42,217 nucleotides of DNA from Streptomyces sp. Isolate_45 (GTDB lineage: Bacteria > Actinomycetota > Actinomycetes > Streptomycetales > Streptomycetaceae), in contig NZ_JANFAK020000068.1 in the NCBI RefSeq assembly GCF_024721315.2, positions 1-42,217 on the forward strand, written 5' to 3'. Positions 7,206 to 14,991 of the stretch are shown here, piece by piece (the stretch's first letter is position 1; the number at the start of each line of letters is the position of its first letter). Both the position numbers and the translations under genes were made by a program. Under the pieces are notes generated by a model that saw only the letters and a program-made list of their open reading frames with translations, did not search any database and was not told where the DNA came from.

Positions 7206-8456
7206 ATGTCCTCAGTACGCCCCGGAGCCGGAACCGGGAAACGCCGGGTGGTCCTCACCGGCTTCGGAGTCATCTCCAGCATTGGCATCGGGGCGGAGGA
7301 GTTCACCGCCAGTCTGCGGGCCGGCCGCAGCGGCGTCAGCCCGATCTCGGTGTTCGACGTCGAAGGCTTCGCGCACGTCAACGGGTGCGAGGTCAAGGGG
7401 TTCGACCCCGAGCAGTGGATCACCCGCACACCCGTGGCGGAGCTGGGACGCGCCAGCCGCTTCGCCGTCGCGGCGGCGCGGATGGCCGTGCGGGACGCCG
7501 GTCTGGACCCGGCGGACCTCGCCGGCCGACGGGGACTGGTCTCCGTCGGCACCACGGACGGCGAGTCCTACGAACTGGACCAGCTGGTCGCCGCCGAACT
7601 CGCCGACGGGCCCGAGCACATGGACCCGCAGGTCGTCCGGCGCGTGTCACCCGCCAGGCTCTCCACGGCCATCGCACAGGAGCTGGAGCTCACCGACGTC
7701 GAAGCCCCCACCATCGCCACCGCCTGCTCCGCGGGCAACTACGCGATCGGGTACGGCTTCGACGCGGTGAGCTCGGGCGAGGTCGAGTTCGCCCTGTGCG
7801 GGGGTGCGGACGCCATGTGCCGCAAGACCTTCACCGGTTTCTACCGGCTCGGCACCATAGCCCCGGAGTTCTGCCAGCCGTTCGACGTGGACCGCAAGGG
7901 CATCCTCACCGGCGAGGGCGCCGGCGTCCTGGTCCTGGAGAGCCTGGACTCGGCCCTCGCCCGGGGCGCCACCATCTACGCGGAGGTCCTCGGGTACGGC
8001 CTCAACTGCGACGCGTACCACCAGGTCGCCCCCAACGGCGACAGCGTCGCCCAGGCCATGAGCATCGCGCTGGAGAACGCCGGCGTGAAGCCCGCCGAGG
8101 TCGATCTGATCTCCGCGCACGGCACGGGCACCAAGGCCAACGACATCACCGAGGCCGAGGCCATCAACAAGGTCTTCGGCGAGGGGCCCCCGCGCACCAT
8201 CTCGCTGAAGTCGATGCTCGGCCACACCATGGGAGCGGCCAGCGCCCTGGGGGCCATCGCCTGCGGACTGGCGATCACCCACGGCTTCATCCCGCCGACC
8301 ATCAACCACCGCACGACCGACCCGGAGTGCCGCATCGACTGCGTCCCCAACCACGCGGTCGAGGCCGACCTGCGCGTCGTGCAGAACAACGGCCTGGCCT
8401 TCGGTGGCAACAACGCCATCGTCATCCTCGGCAAGTACGAGGGGGCCGGGCAGTGA
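7206..8456 (+). CDS. Beta-ketoacyl synthase, FabF/KS-alpha type, catalytically complete
   Basis: 416 residues, full KAS II length. The nucleophile is Cys174 in Thr-Ala-Cys-Ser-Ala-Gly; the two His are His305 (His-Gly-Thr-Gly-Thr) and His340 (Gly-His-Thr-Met-Gly-Ala). The C-terminal Phe-Gly-Gly-Asn-Asn loop is present. It should perform decarboxylative Claisen condensation of malonyl-ACP with the acyl chain. AAGGGGGAA precedes the ATG. Its stop overlaps the next gene's GTG (GTGA), the first link of a chain of coupled genes. It is the best candidate for the main chain-extending ketosynthase. Confidence 0.93.
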   Translation: MSSVRPGAGTGKRRVVLTGFGVISSIGIGAEEFTASLRAGRSGVSPISVFDVEGFAHVNGCEVKGFDPEQWITRTPVAELGRASRFAVAAARMAVRDAGLDPADLAGRRGLVSVGTTDGESYELDQLVAAELADGPEHMDPQVVRRVSPARLSTAIAQELELTDVEAPTIATACSAGNYAIGYGFDAVSSGEVEFALCGGADAMCRKTFTGFYRLGTIAPEFCQPFDVDRKGILTGEGAGVLVLESLDSALARGATIYAEVLGYGLNCDAYHQVAPNGDSVAQAMSIALENAGVKPAEVDLISAHGTGTKANDITEAEAINKVFGEGPPRTISLKSMLGHTMGAASALGAIACGLAITHGFIPPTINHRTTDPECRIDCVPNHAVEADLRVVQNNGLAFGGNNAIVILGKYEGAGQ

Positions 8457-9583
8457 AGTACCCCATCATCGGCATCGGGGGAGTCACCAGCATCGGCCGG
8501 GACCCCGAGGAGATCTTCGACGGCCTGTGCTCGGGCCTCAGCGGCCTCGCCCCGCTACGGGCCTTCGACCGCTCCCGCTTCAACGCGCAGCAGCTCTTCG
8601 AGGTCGACGACCGCGAACTCGACGGCGTGGACGAACCCGGCCGCGCCACCCGCCTCCTGATCGAGGCGGTCCGCCAGGCCGCCGAGGACGCCGGGCTCCC
8701 CGAGGACCTCGGCGGGATCCCCGTCCTGGTCGGCACCGGCCTGCGCGAACTGCGTTCGCTGGAACTGTGGTGGCGCGACGGCATCCCCTTCGACACCGAC
8801 GGGCTCCACTTCGAGGAGGCCCTGCGGCGCAGGTTCGCCGCCGACGACACCCACACCTTCGCGGGGGCCTGTTCCGCCTCGCTGTACGCCCTCGCGCTGG
8901 CCTGGGACATGCTCGAACTCGGCGAGGCGGAGACGGTCATCGTGGCCGGCTGCGACGTCGTCACCGAGAGCATGTTCGGCCAGGCGGACCGCGTCCAGTT
9001 CGATCCGCCGACCTCCGTACGCCCCTTCGACAAGGACCGCGGCGGCACCATCCTGGGCGAGGGAGCGGCCGCCGTCGTCCTGACCCGGACGGCGGACGCC
9101 GGGCGCCGGGTCCACGCCTGGCTGCGCTCGGTGGCCGTCAACTGCGACGCCCACCACCAGACGGCGCCGGACGCCGTCGGCGTGGAGGCGGCCGTCCGCG
9201 AGGCCCAGGAACTGGCGCAGGTCACGCCCGAGGAGATCGACCTCGTCGTCCTGCACGCCACCGGCACCCCGCTCAACGACCTCACCGAAGCCATCGTGAC
9301 CGGCCGGGTGTTCGCGGGTGCCAGGCCCGCCCTCACCGGCATCAAGTCCCTCACCGGACACACCTCGGGCTCGGCCGGACTGCTCAGTCTGATCGTCGCC
9401 GTGCGCTCCCTCGACACCGGACTGGTTCCGCCCATCGCGGGCCTCACCGACCCGCTGCCCGAGGGCGAGGGGCTCCACCTGGTGGCCGGCCGGCCACTGG
9501 CGGCGTCCCTGCGCGTGGCCCAGGTCAACAGTTTCGGCTTCGGCGGCGTCAACGCCGTCGCGATCGTGGGAGGCGCCGCGTGA
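8453..9583 (+). CDS. Second beta-ketoacyl synthase, shorter and divergent, triad intact
   Basis: 376 residues from a GTG overlapping the previous stop. It has Cys140 in Gly-Ala-Cys-Ser-Ala-Ser, His268 (His-Ala-Thr-Gly-Thr) and His303 (Gly-His-Thr-Ser-Gly), so it is probably catalytic and not a classical chain-length factor, which lacks the Cys. It is shorter at the N-terminus than the neighbouring KS and diverges from it. Possible jobs are heterodimer partner of the first KS, starter condensation (KAS III-like role), or extension of a different chain range. The sequence does not decide among these. Confidence 0.9.
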   Translation: MKYPIIGIGGVTSIGRDPEEIFDGLCSGLSGLAPLRAFDRSRFNAQQLFEVDDRELDGVDEPGRATRLLIEAVRQAAEDAGLPEDLGGIPVLVGTGLRELRSLELWWRDGIPFDTDGLHFEEALRRRFAADDTHTFAGACSASLYALALAWDMLELGEAETVIVAGCDVVTESMFGQADRVQFDPPTSVRPFDKDRGGTILGEGAAAVVLTRTADAGRRVHAWLRSVAVNCDAHHQTAPDAVGVEAAVREAQELAQVTPEEIDLVVLHATGTPLNDLTEAIVTGRVFAGARPALTGIKSLTGHTSGSAGLLSLIVAVRSLDTGLVPPIAGLTDPLPEGEGLHLVAGRPLAASLRVAQVNSFGFGGVNAVAIVGGAA

Positions 9584-10470
9584 ACATCGCCGTCTCCGGT
9601 GTCGCCGTGGCCCTGCCCGGCGTGTCCGACCCGCGAGCCCTCCTGAGGCCCGCCGTGCCCGGCGCCGAACCGGTGGACGCCGCCGCCCTCATCGGCAGGA
9701 AGGGCCTGCGCTTCAAGGACCGGGCCACCCGGCTCGGCCTGCACCTGGCGCACGTGGCACTCACCGACGCCGCGCTCCTCGACGGCACGGAACTCACCGT
9801 GCCGGGCAACCGCATCGGCACCGTGGTCAGCTCCAACCTCGGCAACGCGGACACCGTCTGCCGCGCGGTGGAGACCATCGCCAAGGAGTCCACGAGCGCC
9901 CTCAGCCCCATGGACACCCCCAACGCGTCCAGCAACATCATCGCCTCGGAGACCGCCATCCGGTACGGACTGCGCGGCCCCAACCTCACCGTCTGCAACG
10001 GCCGGACCTCAGGCCTCGACGCGGTCCGCTGGGCCACCCTGATGCTCCGCACCGGCCGCGCCGACCACATGCTCGTCACCGGCGTCGAACCGGACAACGA
10101 GGTGACCCGTCGGCTCGTCGGTGGGCCCGTCGCCGACGGCGGCGCCGCCCTGGTCCTCAGCCGCACCCCCACCGCGACCACGAAGGCGCTCCTCGGCCCC
10201 GTGGTCCGCACCCCCCGCTCCGGAGAGACCGTGGCCCGGCTCGCCGAGCGGGTTCCCGACGCCGGACTCTGGCTCACCCCCGAGGACGTCCCCGTCGCCG
10301 GTGACGCCCTCCACCTCACCCTCGGCGGCTGGGGCGAACTCTCCGGCGCGCTGGGCGTCGTCCAGTGCGCGGCCGCGGCCGGCTGGTTCGCGCAGGGACA
10401 CACCGACCCGGTGTACGTCGTCCTCGGCGGCGCCGGAACCGCCCTGCTCCCCGCCGGGGCTCCGGCATGA
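9580..10470 (+). CDS. Degenerate ketosynthase-like protein (Cys to Arg), short
   Basis: 296 residues, about 100 shorter than a normal KAS. The thiolase fold is recognisable (Gly-Pro-Asn-Leu-Thr-Val-Cys-Asn-Gly-Arg-Thr-Ser-Gly). At the nucleophile position there is Arg142, and neither His motif can be found. Chain-length factors of aromatic PKSs usually have Gln here, so this is not a textbook CLF. It is likely a structural or chain-length partner of one of the active KSs. It is coupled on both sides by GTGA and ATGA overlaps. The protein at 12226 has the same replacement. Confidence 0.85.
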   Translation: MNIAVSGVAVALPGVSDPRALLRPAVPGAEPVDAAALIGRKGLRFKDRATRLGLHLAHVALTDAALLDGTELTVPGNRIGTVVSSNLGNADTVCRAVETIAKESTSALSPMDTPNASSNIIASETAIRYGLRGPNLTVCNGRTSGLDAVRWATLMLRTGRADHMLVTGVEPDNEVTRRLVGGPVADGGAALVLSRTPTATTKALLGPVVRTPRSGETVARLAERVPDAGLWLTPEDVPVAGDALHLTLGGWGELSGALGVVQCAAAAGWFAQGHTDPVYVVLGGAGTALLPAGAPA

Positions 10471-11225
10471 GCACCGTGGTGCTGCTCCACGGACTCGGCA
10501 ACAACGAGGCGATCTGGGAGCCCACGACGGCGCACTGGGACCCGCGGGTACGCGTCCACGCGCCCCGGCTGCCCTGGCACAGCGGCGGCATCGCCGCGTG
10601 GCGGCACGAGAGCGACTCGGCGGGGCTGCTCCAGGACGTCCTGGACGCGGTCCCCGGCGGCGCCGACGTGGTGGTGGCCCATTCCTTCAGCTCCGTCCTG
10701 CTGCTGGAACTGCTGTGCCGCCGGGCCGCCGCGGGCAACCCCCTCGACGTCCCCGCCGTCGTCCTCGTCAACCCGTTCTACCGGGCCGACGCCGACGAGT
10801 TCCACTGGGACCTGCTCGGCACCAGCATGGCCGACTTCCCCCGCACGATGTCCGAGTCCATCCGGCTGCGCACCCTGGACCGGCCCATCGACGAGGACCT
10901 GCGGGCCGACATGGCCCTGCGGATGACCGAATGGGTCGGCCCCTACGGCTGGCTCCGCTTCTTCGAGACCTACCTGCGCACCCCACTGCTGCGCGTGGAC
11001 CTCGTGCACACCCCCGTACTGACCATCGGCGGCGGGCTGGACCTCTCGGCCCCCGTGGACGAGGCCCGCCGGCTCGCCGCCCGACTGCCCGCCGGCAACT
11101 GCGTGACCGCACCCGACTGCGGCCACTTCCCGATGCTGGAGCGGCCCGAGTGGTTCGCCCGCACCGTGGAGTCCGTCCTCGACGGCACTCCCGCCCGATC
11201 CGCCCCCCTACGAAGGAGTCCGTGA
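10467..11225 (+). CDS. Alpha/beta hydrolase, possible acyl-releasing or acyl-transfer enzyme
   Basis: 252 residues. The N-terminus carries Leu-Leu-His-Gly-Leu-Gly (oxyanion). The nucleophile elbow is Ala-His-Ser-Phe-Ser with Ser73, an uncommon variant of Gly-x-Ser-x-Gly. Asp192 (Gly-Leu-Asp-Leu) and His220 (Cys-Gly-His-Phe) complete the triad. It sits inside the PKS operon, with the ATG overlapping the previous stop. It may release the polyketide chain, or transfer it to the amino acid carried by the NRPS, since no condensation domain is present. Function is inferred from fold and place only. Confidence 0.8.
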   Translation: MSTVVLLHGLGNNEAIWEPTTAHWDPRVRVHAPRLPWHSGGIAAWRHESDSAGLLQDVLDAVPGGADVVVAHSFSSVLLLELLCRRAAAGNPLDVPAVVLVNPFYRADADEFHWDLLGTSMADFPRTMSESIRLRTLDRPIDEDLRADMALRMTEWVGPYGWLRFFETYLRTPLLRVDLVHTPVLTIGGGLDLSAPVDEARRLAARLPAGNCVTAPDCGHFPMLERPEWFARTVESVLDGTPARSAPLRRSP

Positions 11226-12229
11226 TGGGCCCGACCCCCCATCCCGCTGTGACGGCGCTGCTGGAGAACCCGACGACGGGACGGCTGCGCCCCCTGTTCG
11301 AAGGCAACAACATCAGCTTCGCCATCGGCTTCAAGCACATCAACTACGTCGCCGAAGCGGCCGTACTGAACCACTTCAGGACGGCGGGCCTGCCCGCCGG
11401 CGACCTCTACCGACGCTTCGGACTCGGATTCGACGTGGTGGACGTCCACTCCCGCCTCGCCGCGCTCCTCGCCGTCGACGACGAGGTGGAAGCCGTCGTC
11501 ACCCCGGCCGTCAAGGCGGGCGACGACCGGCTCCGCTTCAAGGTCGCCCTGTACGTCGAACGCGACGGCGAACGGATCAAGTGCGCGGGCTCCACCGTGG
11601 TCGTCGTCCTGCGCGTCGACGACCACATCAAGGCCGAGGAGGCCTGGCCCGAGGGCATCGAGCGGTTCACCGCGGCCCGCCTCGGCACCGGCGAGAGCCG
11701 CGAGGCCACCGCGGTCCCGCTGCCCTACGGCGGGTTCACCGCCGGCCGCGGCACCACCAGCGACCCGGTCCTCGACGAACTCATCGGCGACACCAACGCG
11801 TTCGGCTGGCGCTGGCGGATGCCGTACTTCTACTGCCACTTCAACGAGCGCGTCCAGATGTCCGGCTTCCTGCGCGTGATGGAGGAGGTCGAGGACCTCT
11901 TCCTCGCCGACCGCGGACTGCCCATCAAGAAGGTCCTCGACACCCGCGGCTGGATCCCCGTCGTCACCCAGTCCCGCATCGAGATCCTCGACGAGACCGT
12001 GATGGAGGAGGAGCTCTACACCGTCTACACCGTCGAGAACGTCTTCAAGACCCTCCTCTACTCCACCCGCATGGACTGCTGGGTGCTGCGCGACGGCCGA
12101 CTCGTGAAGACCGCCACCGGCACCATCACCCACGGCTACCTCCACGAGTCGGCCCCCAACCACTGGGAGATGGCCGAGTTCGACGAGGCCACCGTCGCCG
12201 CCCTCTCCACGCCCCGGGCGGCGGCATGA
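11225..12229 (+). CDS. Double-hotdog protein, probable dehydratase or thioesterase
   Basis: 334 residues. AAGGAG lies 7 nt before the ATG, which shares one base with the preceding stop. Two hotdog-like halves can be seen. In residues about 20-130, Gly-Phe-Lys-His-Ile-Asn-Tyr starts a long helix, followed by the strand pattern Val-Asp-Val-His-Ser-Arg. In about 180-320, His-Phe-Asn-Glu-Arg-Val-Gln-Met-Ser-Gly starts another. No signal peptide is seen. It fits an accessory dehydratase, double-bond isomerase or thioesterase of a highly reducing type II PKS. I cannot assign the reaction; no classic FabZ His/Glu motif was seen. Confidence 0.65.
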   Translation: MGPTPHPAVTALLENPTTGRLRPLFEGNNISFAIGFKHINYVAEAAVLNHFRTAGLPAGDLYRRFGLGFDVVDVHSRLAALLAVDDEVEAVVTPAVKAGDDRLRFKVALYVERDGERIKCAGSTVVVVLRVDDHIKAEEAWPEGIERFTAARLGTGESREATAVPLPYGGFTAGRGTTSDPVLDELIGDTNAFGWRWRMPYFYCHFNERVQMSGFLRVMEEVEDLFLADRGLPIKKVLDTRGWIPVVTQSRIEILDETVMEEELYTVYTVENVFKTLLYSTRMDCWVLRDGRLVKTATGTITHGYLHESAPNHWEMAEFDEATVAALSTPRAAA

Positions 12230-13332
12230 GCACCGCCGTGGCCCCCCGGGCCGTCATCACCGGCTGGTCGGCGGTCTCGCCGTACGGCATCGGCGCCGAC
12301 GCGCTGGCCGAGGGACTGCGCGGCGAGCGCTCCACCGGCGCCCCGGTCGACACCGCGCGCTGGAAGGTGCCGGCCGGCCGCGCCCACCTGGTCCCCGGCT
12401 TCGAGACCCGCGAGGTGCTCGGCAAGAAGGGCACCCGTTCCATGGACCGGGTCACCGGCCTCGCCGTCGCCGCCGTCGGCTCCCTGCTGGAGCGGCCCGG
12501 CGCCGTCCGTGAGTCGGAGACCGGCGAGCGGGCCGCGCTCGTCCTGGCCACCACCACGGGCAGCGCCGCCAGCATGATGGACTTCACCCGCAGCTCGCTG
12601 GTCGGCGAGCGGCCCTACGACGTCGACCCGGCCGTCATGCCCAACGCCGTCATGAACTGCGCGGCCGGCCAGTGCGCCATCCGGTACGGCATCAAGGGAC
12701 CCAACACCACCCTCGCGGGCGGTCGTGCGGCGGGCCTGCTGGCCCTCAACTACGCGACGCGGCTGCTCTCCTCGGGCCGCGCCGACACCGTGCTCTGCAC
12801 GGCCGCCGAGGAGTACTCGGCGGCCCGCTACTGGCTGGAGCGCCACAGCCGGGGCGCCGAGGCGCCCGGCGTCGCGCTCGGCGAGGGCGCGGCCGTGCTG
12901 CTGGTCGAACCGGCCGACCGTGCCACCGCCGAGCGGCCGCGTCTCGCCGAGGTCCTGGCCGTCCGGACCAGGGTGGCGACGGGCACCCTCGTGCGCCCGG
13001 TCCTGGAGGCCTGCGTACGCTCCGCCCTCGAGGCCGCCGGAGTCGGCCCGCAGGAGGTGTGGGCGGCGAGCGCCGGTGACGCGCCGGGACTGCTCGGCCA
13101 CCAGGAGCGCGAGGTGCTGGCCGAGGTGTGCGGCACCGAGGCCCTGGAACGGGTACCCGCCGTCAGCCGCATCGGTGACGTCTCCGCGGCCTCCGGGTCG
13201 TTCCAGATCGCCATGGTGCTGGCCACCGCCGCCGCCGACGCCTCGGCGGCCGGCCGGGTCGTCGTCATCAGCTCCGCCGACCGCGACGGCTCGCTGGCCT
13301 GCGCGGTCCTGCGGCTGGGGGGTGCCTCGTGA
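12226..13332 (+). CDS. Degenerate ketosynthase-like protein (CLF-like; Cys to Arg)
   Basis: 368 residues. The KAS fold is recognisable from Val-Ile-Thr-Gly-Trp-Ser-Ala-Val-Ser-Pro-Tyr-Gly and Gly-Pro-Asn-Thr-Thr-Leu-Ala-Gly-Gly-Arg-Ala-Ala-Gly. Arg167 occupies the nucleophile position. The first His motif is replaced by Ala-Ser-Ala-Gly-Asp and the second by Gly-Asp-Val-Ser-Ala-Ala. It therefore cannot perform KS chemistry and probably acts as a partner subunit. It shares the Arg with the protein at 9580 but is longer, so the two may pair with the two active KSs. The ATG overlaps the previous stop (ATGA). Confidence 0.85.
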   Translation: MSTAVAPRAVITGWSAVSPYGIGADALAEGLRGERSTGAPVDTARWKVPAGRAHLVPGFETREVLGKKGTRSMDRVTGLAVAAVGSLLERPGAVRESETGERAALVLATTTGSAASMMDFTRSSLVGERPYDVDPAVMPNAVMNCAAGQCAIRYGIKGPNTTLAGGRAAGLLALNYATRLLSSGRADTVLCTAAEEYSAARYWLERHSRGAEAPGVALGEGAAVLLVEPADRATAERPRLAEVLAVRTRVATGTLVRPVLEACVRSALEAAGVGPQEVWAASAGDAPGLLGHQEREVLAEVCGTEALERVPAVSRIGDVSAASGSFQIAMVLATAAADASAAGRVVVISSADRDGSLACAVLRLGGAS

Positions 13333-13733
13333 GCACCGCCCCGTCCTCCCGGGTGAGCCCGGTCGCCGCCGAGGTCCTGGTGGAGTCCCGGACCGCCGAC
13401 GGCCTGGCCGCGACCGCCCGCGTCGAGATCGCCGCGAGCGAACCGGTGTTCGCCGGCCACTACCCGGACTTCCCGATCTTCCCCGGGGTGTGCGTGCTGG
13501 AGTGCGTGCAGCGCGCCGCCACCGACGGCGACGCCGCCCCGGCCCCCACCGAACTCGCCGCCGTGGAATCGGCGCGGTTCGCCGGATCCGTCCACCCCGG
13601 GGACACCCTCACCCTCACCCTCAAGTGGCGCCGCACCGGTACCGGGCTGCGCTGCGACGCCGTCGCGGCCACGGAACGCGGCAAGGCCGCCTCCGTACGG
13701 CTGCGCTACGAGTTCCCCGGAGACGCGCCATGA
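13329..13733 (+). CDS. FabZ-like 3-hydroxyacyl-ACP dehydratase, small, active-site complete
   Basis: 134 residues from a GTG overlapping the previous stop. The hotdog helix reads Gly-His-Tyr-Pro-Asp-Phe-Pro-Ile-Phe-Pro-Gly-Val-x-x-x-Glu, with His44 and Glu58 in the positions of the FabZ catalytic pair. It should remove water from 3-hydroxyacyl-ACP made by the FabG-like enzyme, giving 2-enoyl-ACP. No enoyl reductase is encoded nearby, so double bonds would be kept. The next gene encodes a second hotdog protein lacking the His, which suggests a hetero-oligomer. Confidence 0.85.
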   Translation: MSTAPSSRVSPVAAEVLVESRTADGLAATARVEIAASEPVFAGHYPDFPIFPGVCVLECVQRAATDGDAAPAPTELAAVESARFAGSVHPGDTLTLTLKWRRTGTGLRCDAVAATERGKAASVRLRYEFPGDAP

Positions 13734-14251
13734 CCACCGCACCCGAGCGGGCCCTGCCCCGGGTCACGGACCTGCTGCCGCACCGCTACCCGATGCTGCT
13801 GGTCGACCGGGTCCTGGAACTCGTACCCGGCGAGTACGTCCGCGCCGTCAAGGCCGTCACGCACAACGAGCCCTGGTACCGGGGGATCTCCCCGGACTCC
13901 CCGCTGGACTACCCGCCGGCCCTGCTCATCGAGTCCTGGGGCCAGGCGGCCGGACTGCTCGCCTCGGCGCTCGCCGAAGCACCCGACGGTCAGGTCATGC
14001 TCTTCGGCTCGGTGGCCGACGCCGAGTTCCACCTACCGGTCCGGCCCGGGGAGCTCATCGAACACCGGGTCCGCGTCAGCCGGGCCCTCACCGACACGGT
14101 GATCTTCGAGGGCAGCAGCCACCGCGGCGACGAGACCGTGATGACCGTGGCCCGGATGGTGATGGCGTTCCGCCCCGCCGAACAGCTGCGCCCCGCCGGC
14201 GCCCCCGCCGACCTGCCCACAGACACCCCCGACCGAGAGGCCACCCGATGA
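13730..14251 (+). CDS. FabZ-like hotdog protein lacking the catalytic His
   Basis: 173 residues. The N-terminus is strongly FabZ-like: Asp-Leu-Leu-Pro-His-Arg-Tyr-Pro-Met-Leu-Leu-Val-Asp-Arg, then Asn-Glu-Pro-Trp-Tyr. Where FabZ has Gly-His-Phe-Pro this protein has Gly-Ile-Ser-Pro (Ile53), while the second active-site acid, Glu68 in Leu-Leu-Ile-Glu, is kept. Alone it is probably inactive or altered. Paired with the His-bearing neighbour it could form a dehydratase heterodimer, like the two dehydratases of aryl polyene and other type II polyene systems. The ATG overlaps the previous stop. Confidence 0.85.
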   Translation: MTTAPERALPRVTDLLPHRYPMLLVDRVLELVPGEYVRAVKAVTHNEPWYRGISPDSPLDYPPALLIESWGQAAGLLASALAEAPDGQVMLFGSVADAEFHLPVRPGELIEHRVRVSRALTDTVIFEGSSHRGDETVMTVARMVMAFRPAEQLRPAGAPADLPTDTPDREATR

Positions 14252-14991
14252 CCGACGACAGGCCCGTGGCCCTGATCAGCGGAGGCTCCCGCGGCATCGG
14301 CCGGGCGACGGTGCTCAAACTCGCCGCCGACGGCCACGACGTCAGCTTCTGCTACCACTCCCGCGAGGAGGCGGCGCTGACCCTGGCCAAGGAGGCCGGC
14401 GAGCTCGGCGCCCGCGTGCTGTACCGGCAGGTCGACGTCAGCGACGCCGCCGCGGTCCGCGAATGGGTCGCCGCCACCGAGGACGAGCTGGGACCGGTCG
14501 CCACCGCCGTCACCTCGGCCGGCATCACCCGGGACAAGGGGCTGGTCATGATGTCCGACGACGACTGGAAGTCGGTCGTCGCCACCAACCTCGACGGGGT
14601 CTTCCACGTGTGCCGGGCGGTGGCCTTCCCGATGATGAAGCGCCGCAAGGGCAGCATCGTCAACATCTCCTCCGTCGCCGGGATCTACGGAAACGCCGGC
14701 CAGACCAACTACGCCGCCTCCAAGGCCGGGATCATCGGCTTCTCCCGGTCGCTGGCCAAGGAGTCGGGCCGCTACGGCATCCGCGTCAACGTCGTCGCCC
14801 CCGGCTTCGTCGACACCGACATGACCGCCGCCGTGTCCAAGGGCGCCGTCGAGGGCGTCCTCGCGAACGTGGCCCTGGGCCGGATGGGTTCCGCCGAGGA
14901 GGTCGCCGAGCTCGTCGCGTTCCTCTCCGACGACCGCGCCGGCTACATCACCGGAGCCGTCTTCCAGATCGACGGGGGGATATCGCTGTGA
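14248..14991 (+). CDS. 3-oxoacyl-ACP reductase, FabG/SDR type
   Basis: 247 residues, the standard FabG length. It has the NADP site Gly-Gly-Ser-Arg-Gly-Ile-Gly (12-18), Asn114, Ser141/Ser142, Tyr155 and Lys159 (Tyr-x-x-x-Lys), and Pro-Gly-Phe-Val-x-Thr-Asp-Met. The usual Asn-Asn-Ala-Gly of FabG reads Thr-Ser-Ala-Gly, a small deviation. It reduces 3-ketoacyl-ACP after each KS cycle. It is coupled by ATGA to the dehydratase-like gene and by GTGA to the isomerase-like gene. It is the only ketoreductase of the cluster. Confidence 0.95.
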   Translation: MTDDRPVALISGGSRGIGRATVLKLAADGHDVSFCYHSREEAALTLAKEAGELGARVLYRQVDVSDAAAVREWVAATEDELGPVATAVTSAGITRDKGLVMMSDDDWKSVVATNLDGVFHVCRAVAFPMMKRRKGSIVNISSVAGIYGNAGQTNYAASKAGIIGFSRSLAKESGRYGIRVNVVAPGFVDTDMTAAVSKGAVEGVLANVALGRMGSAEEVAELVAFLSDDRAGYITGAVFQIDGGISL

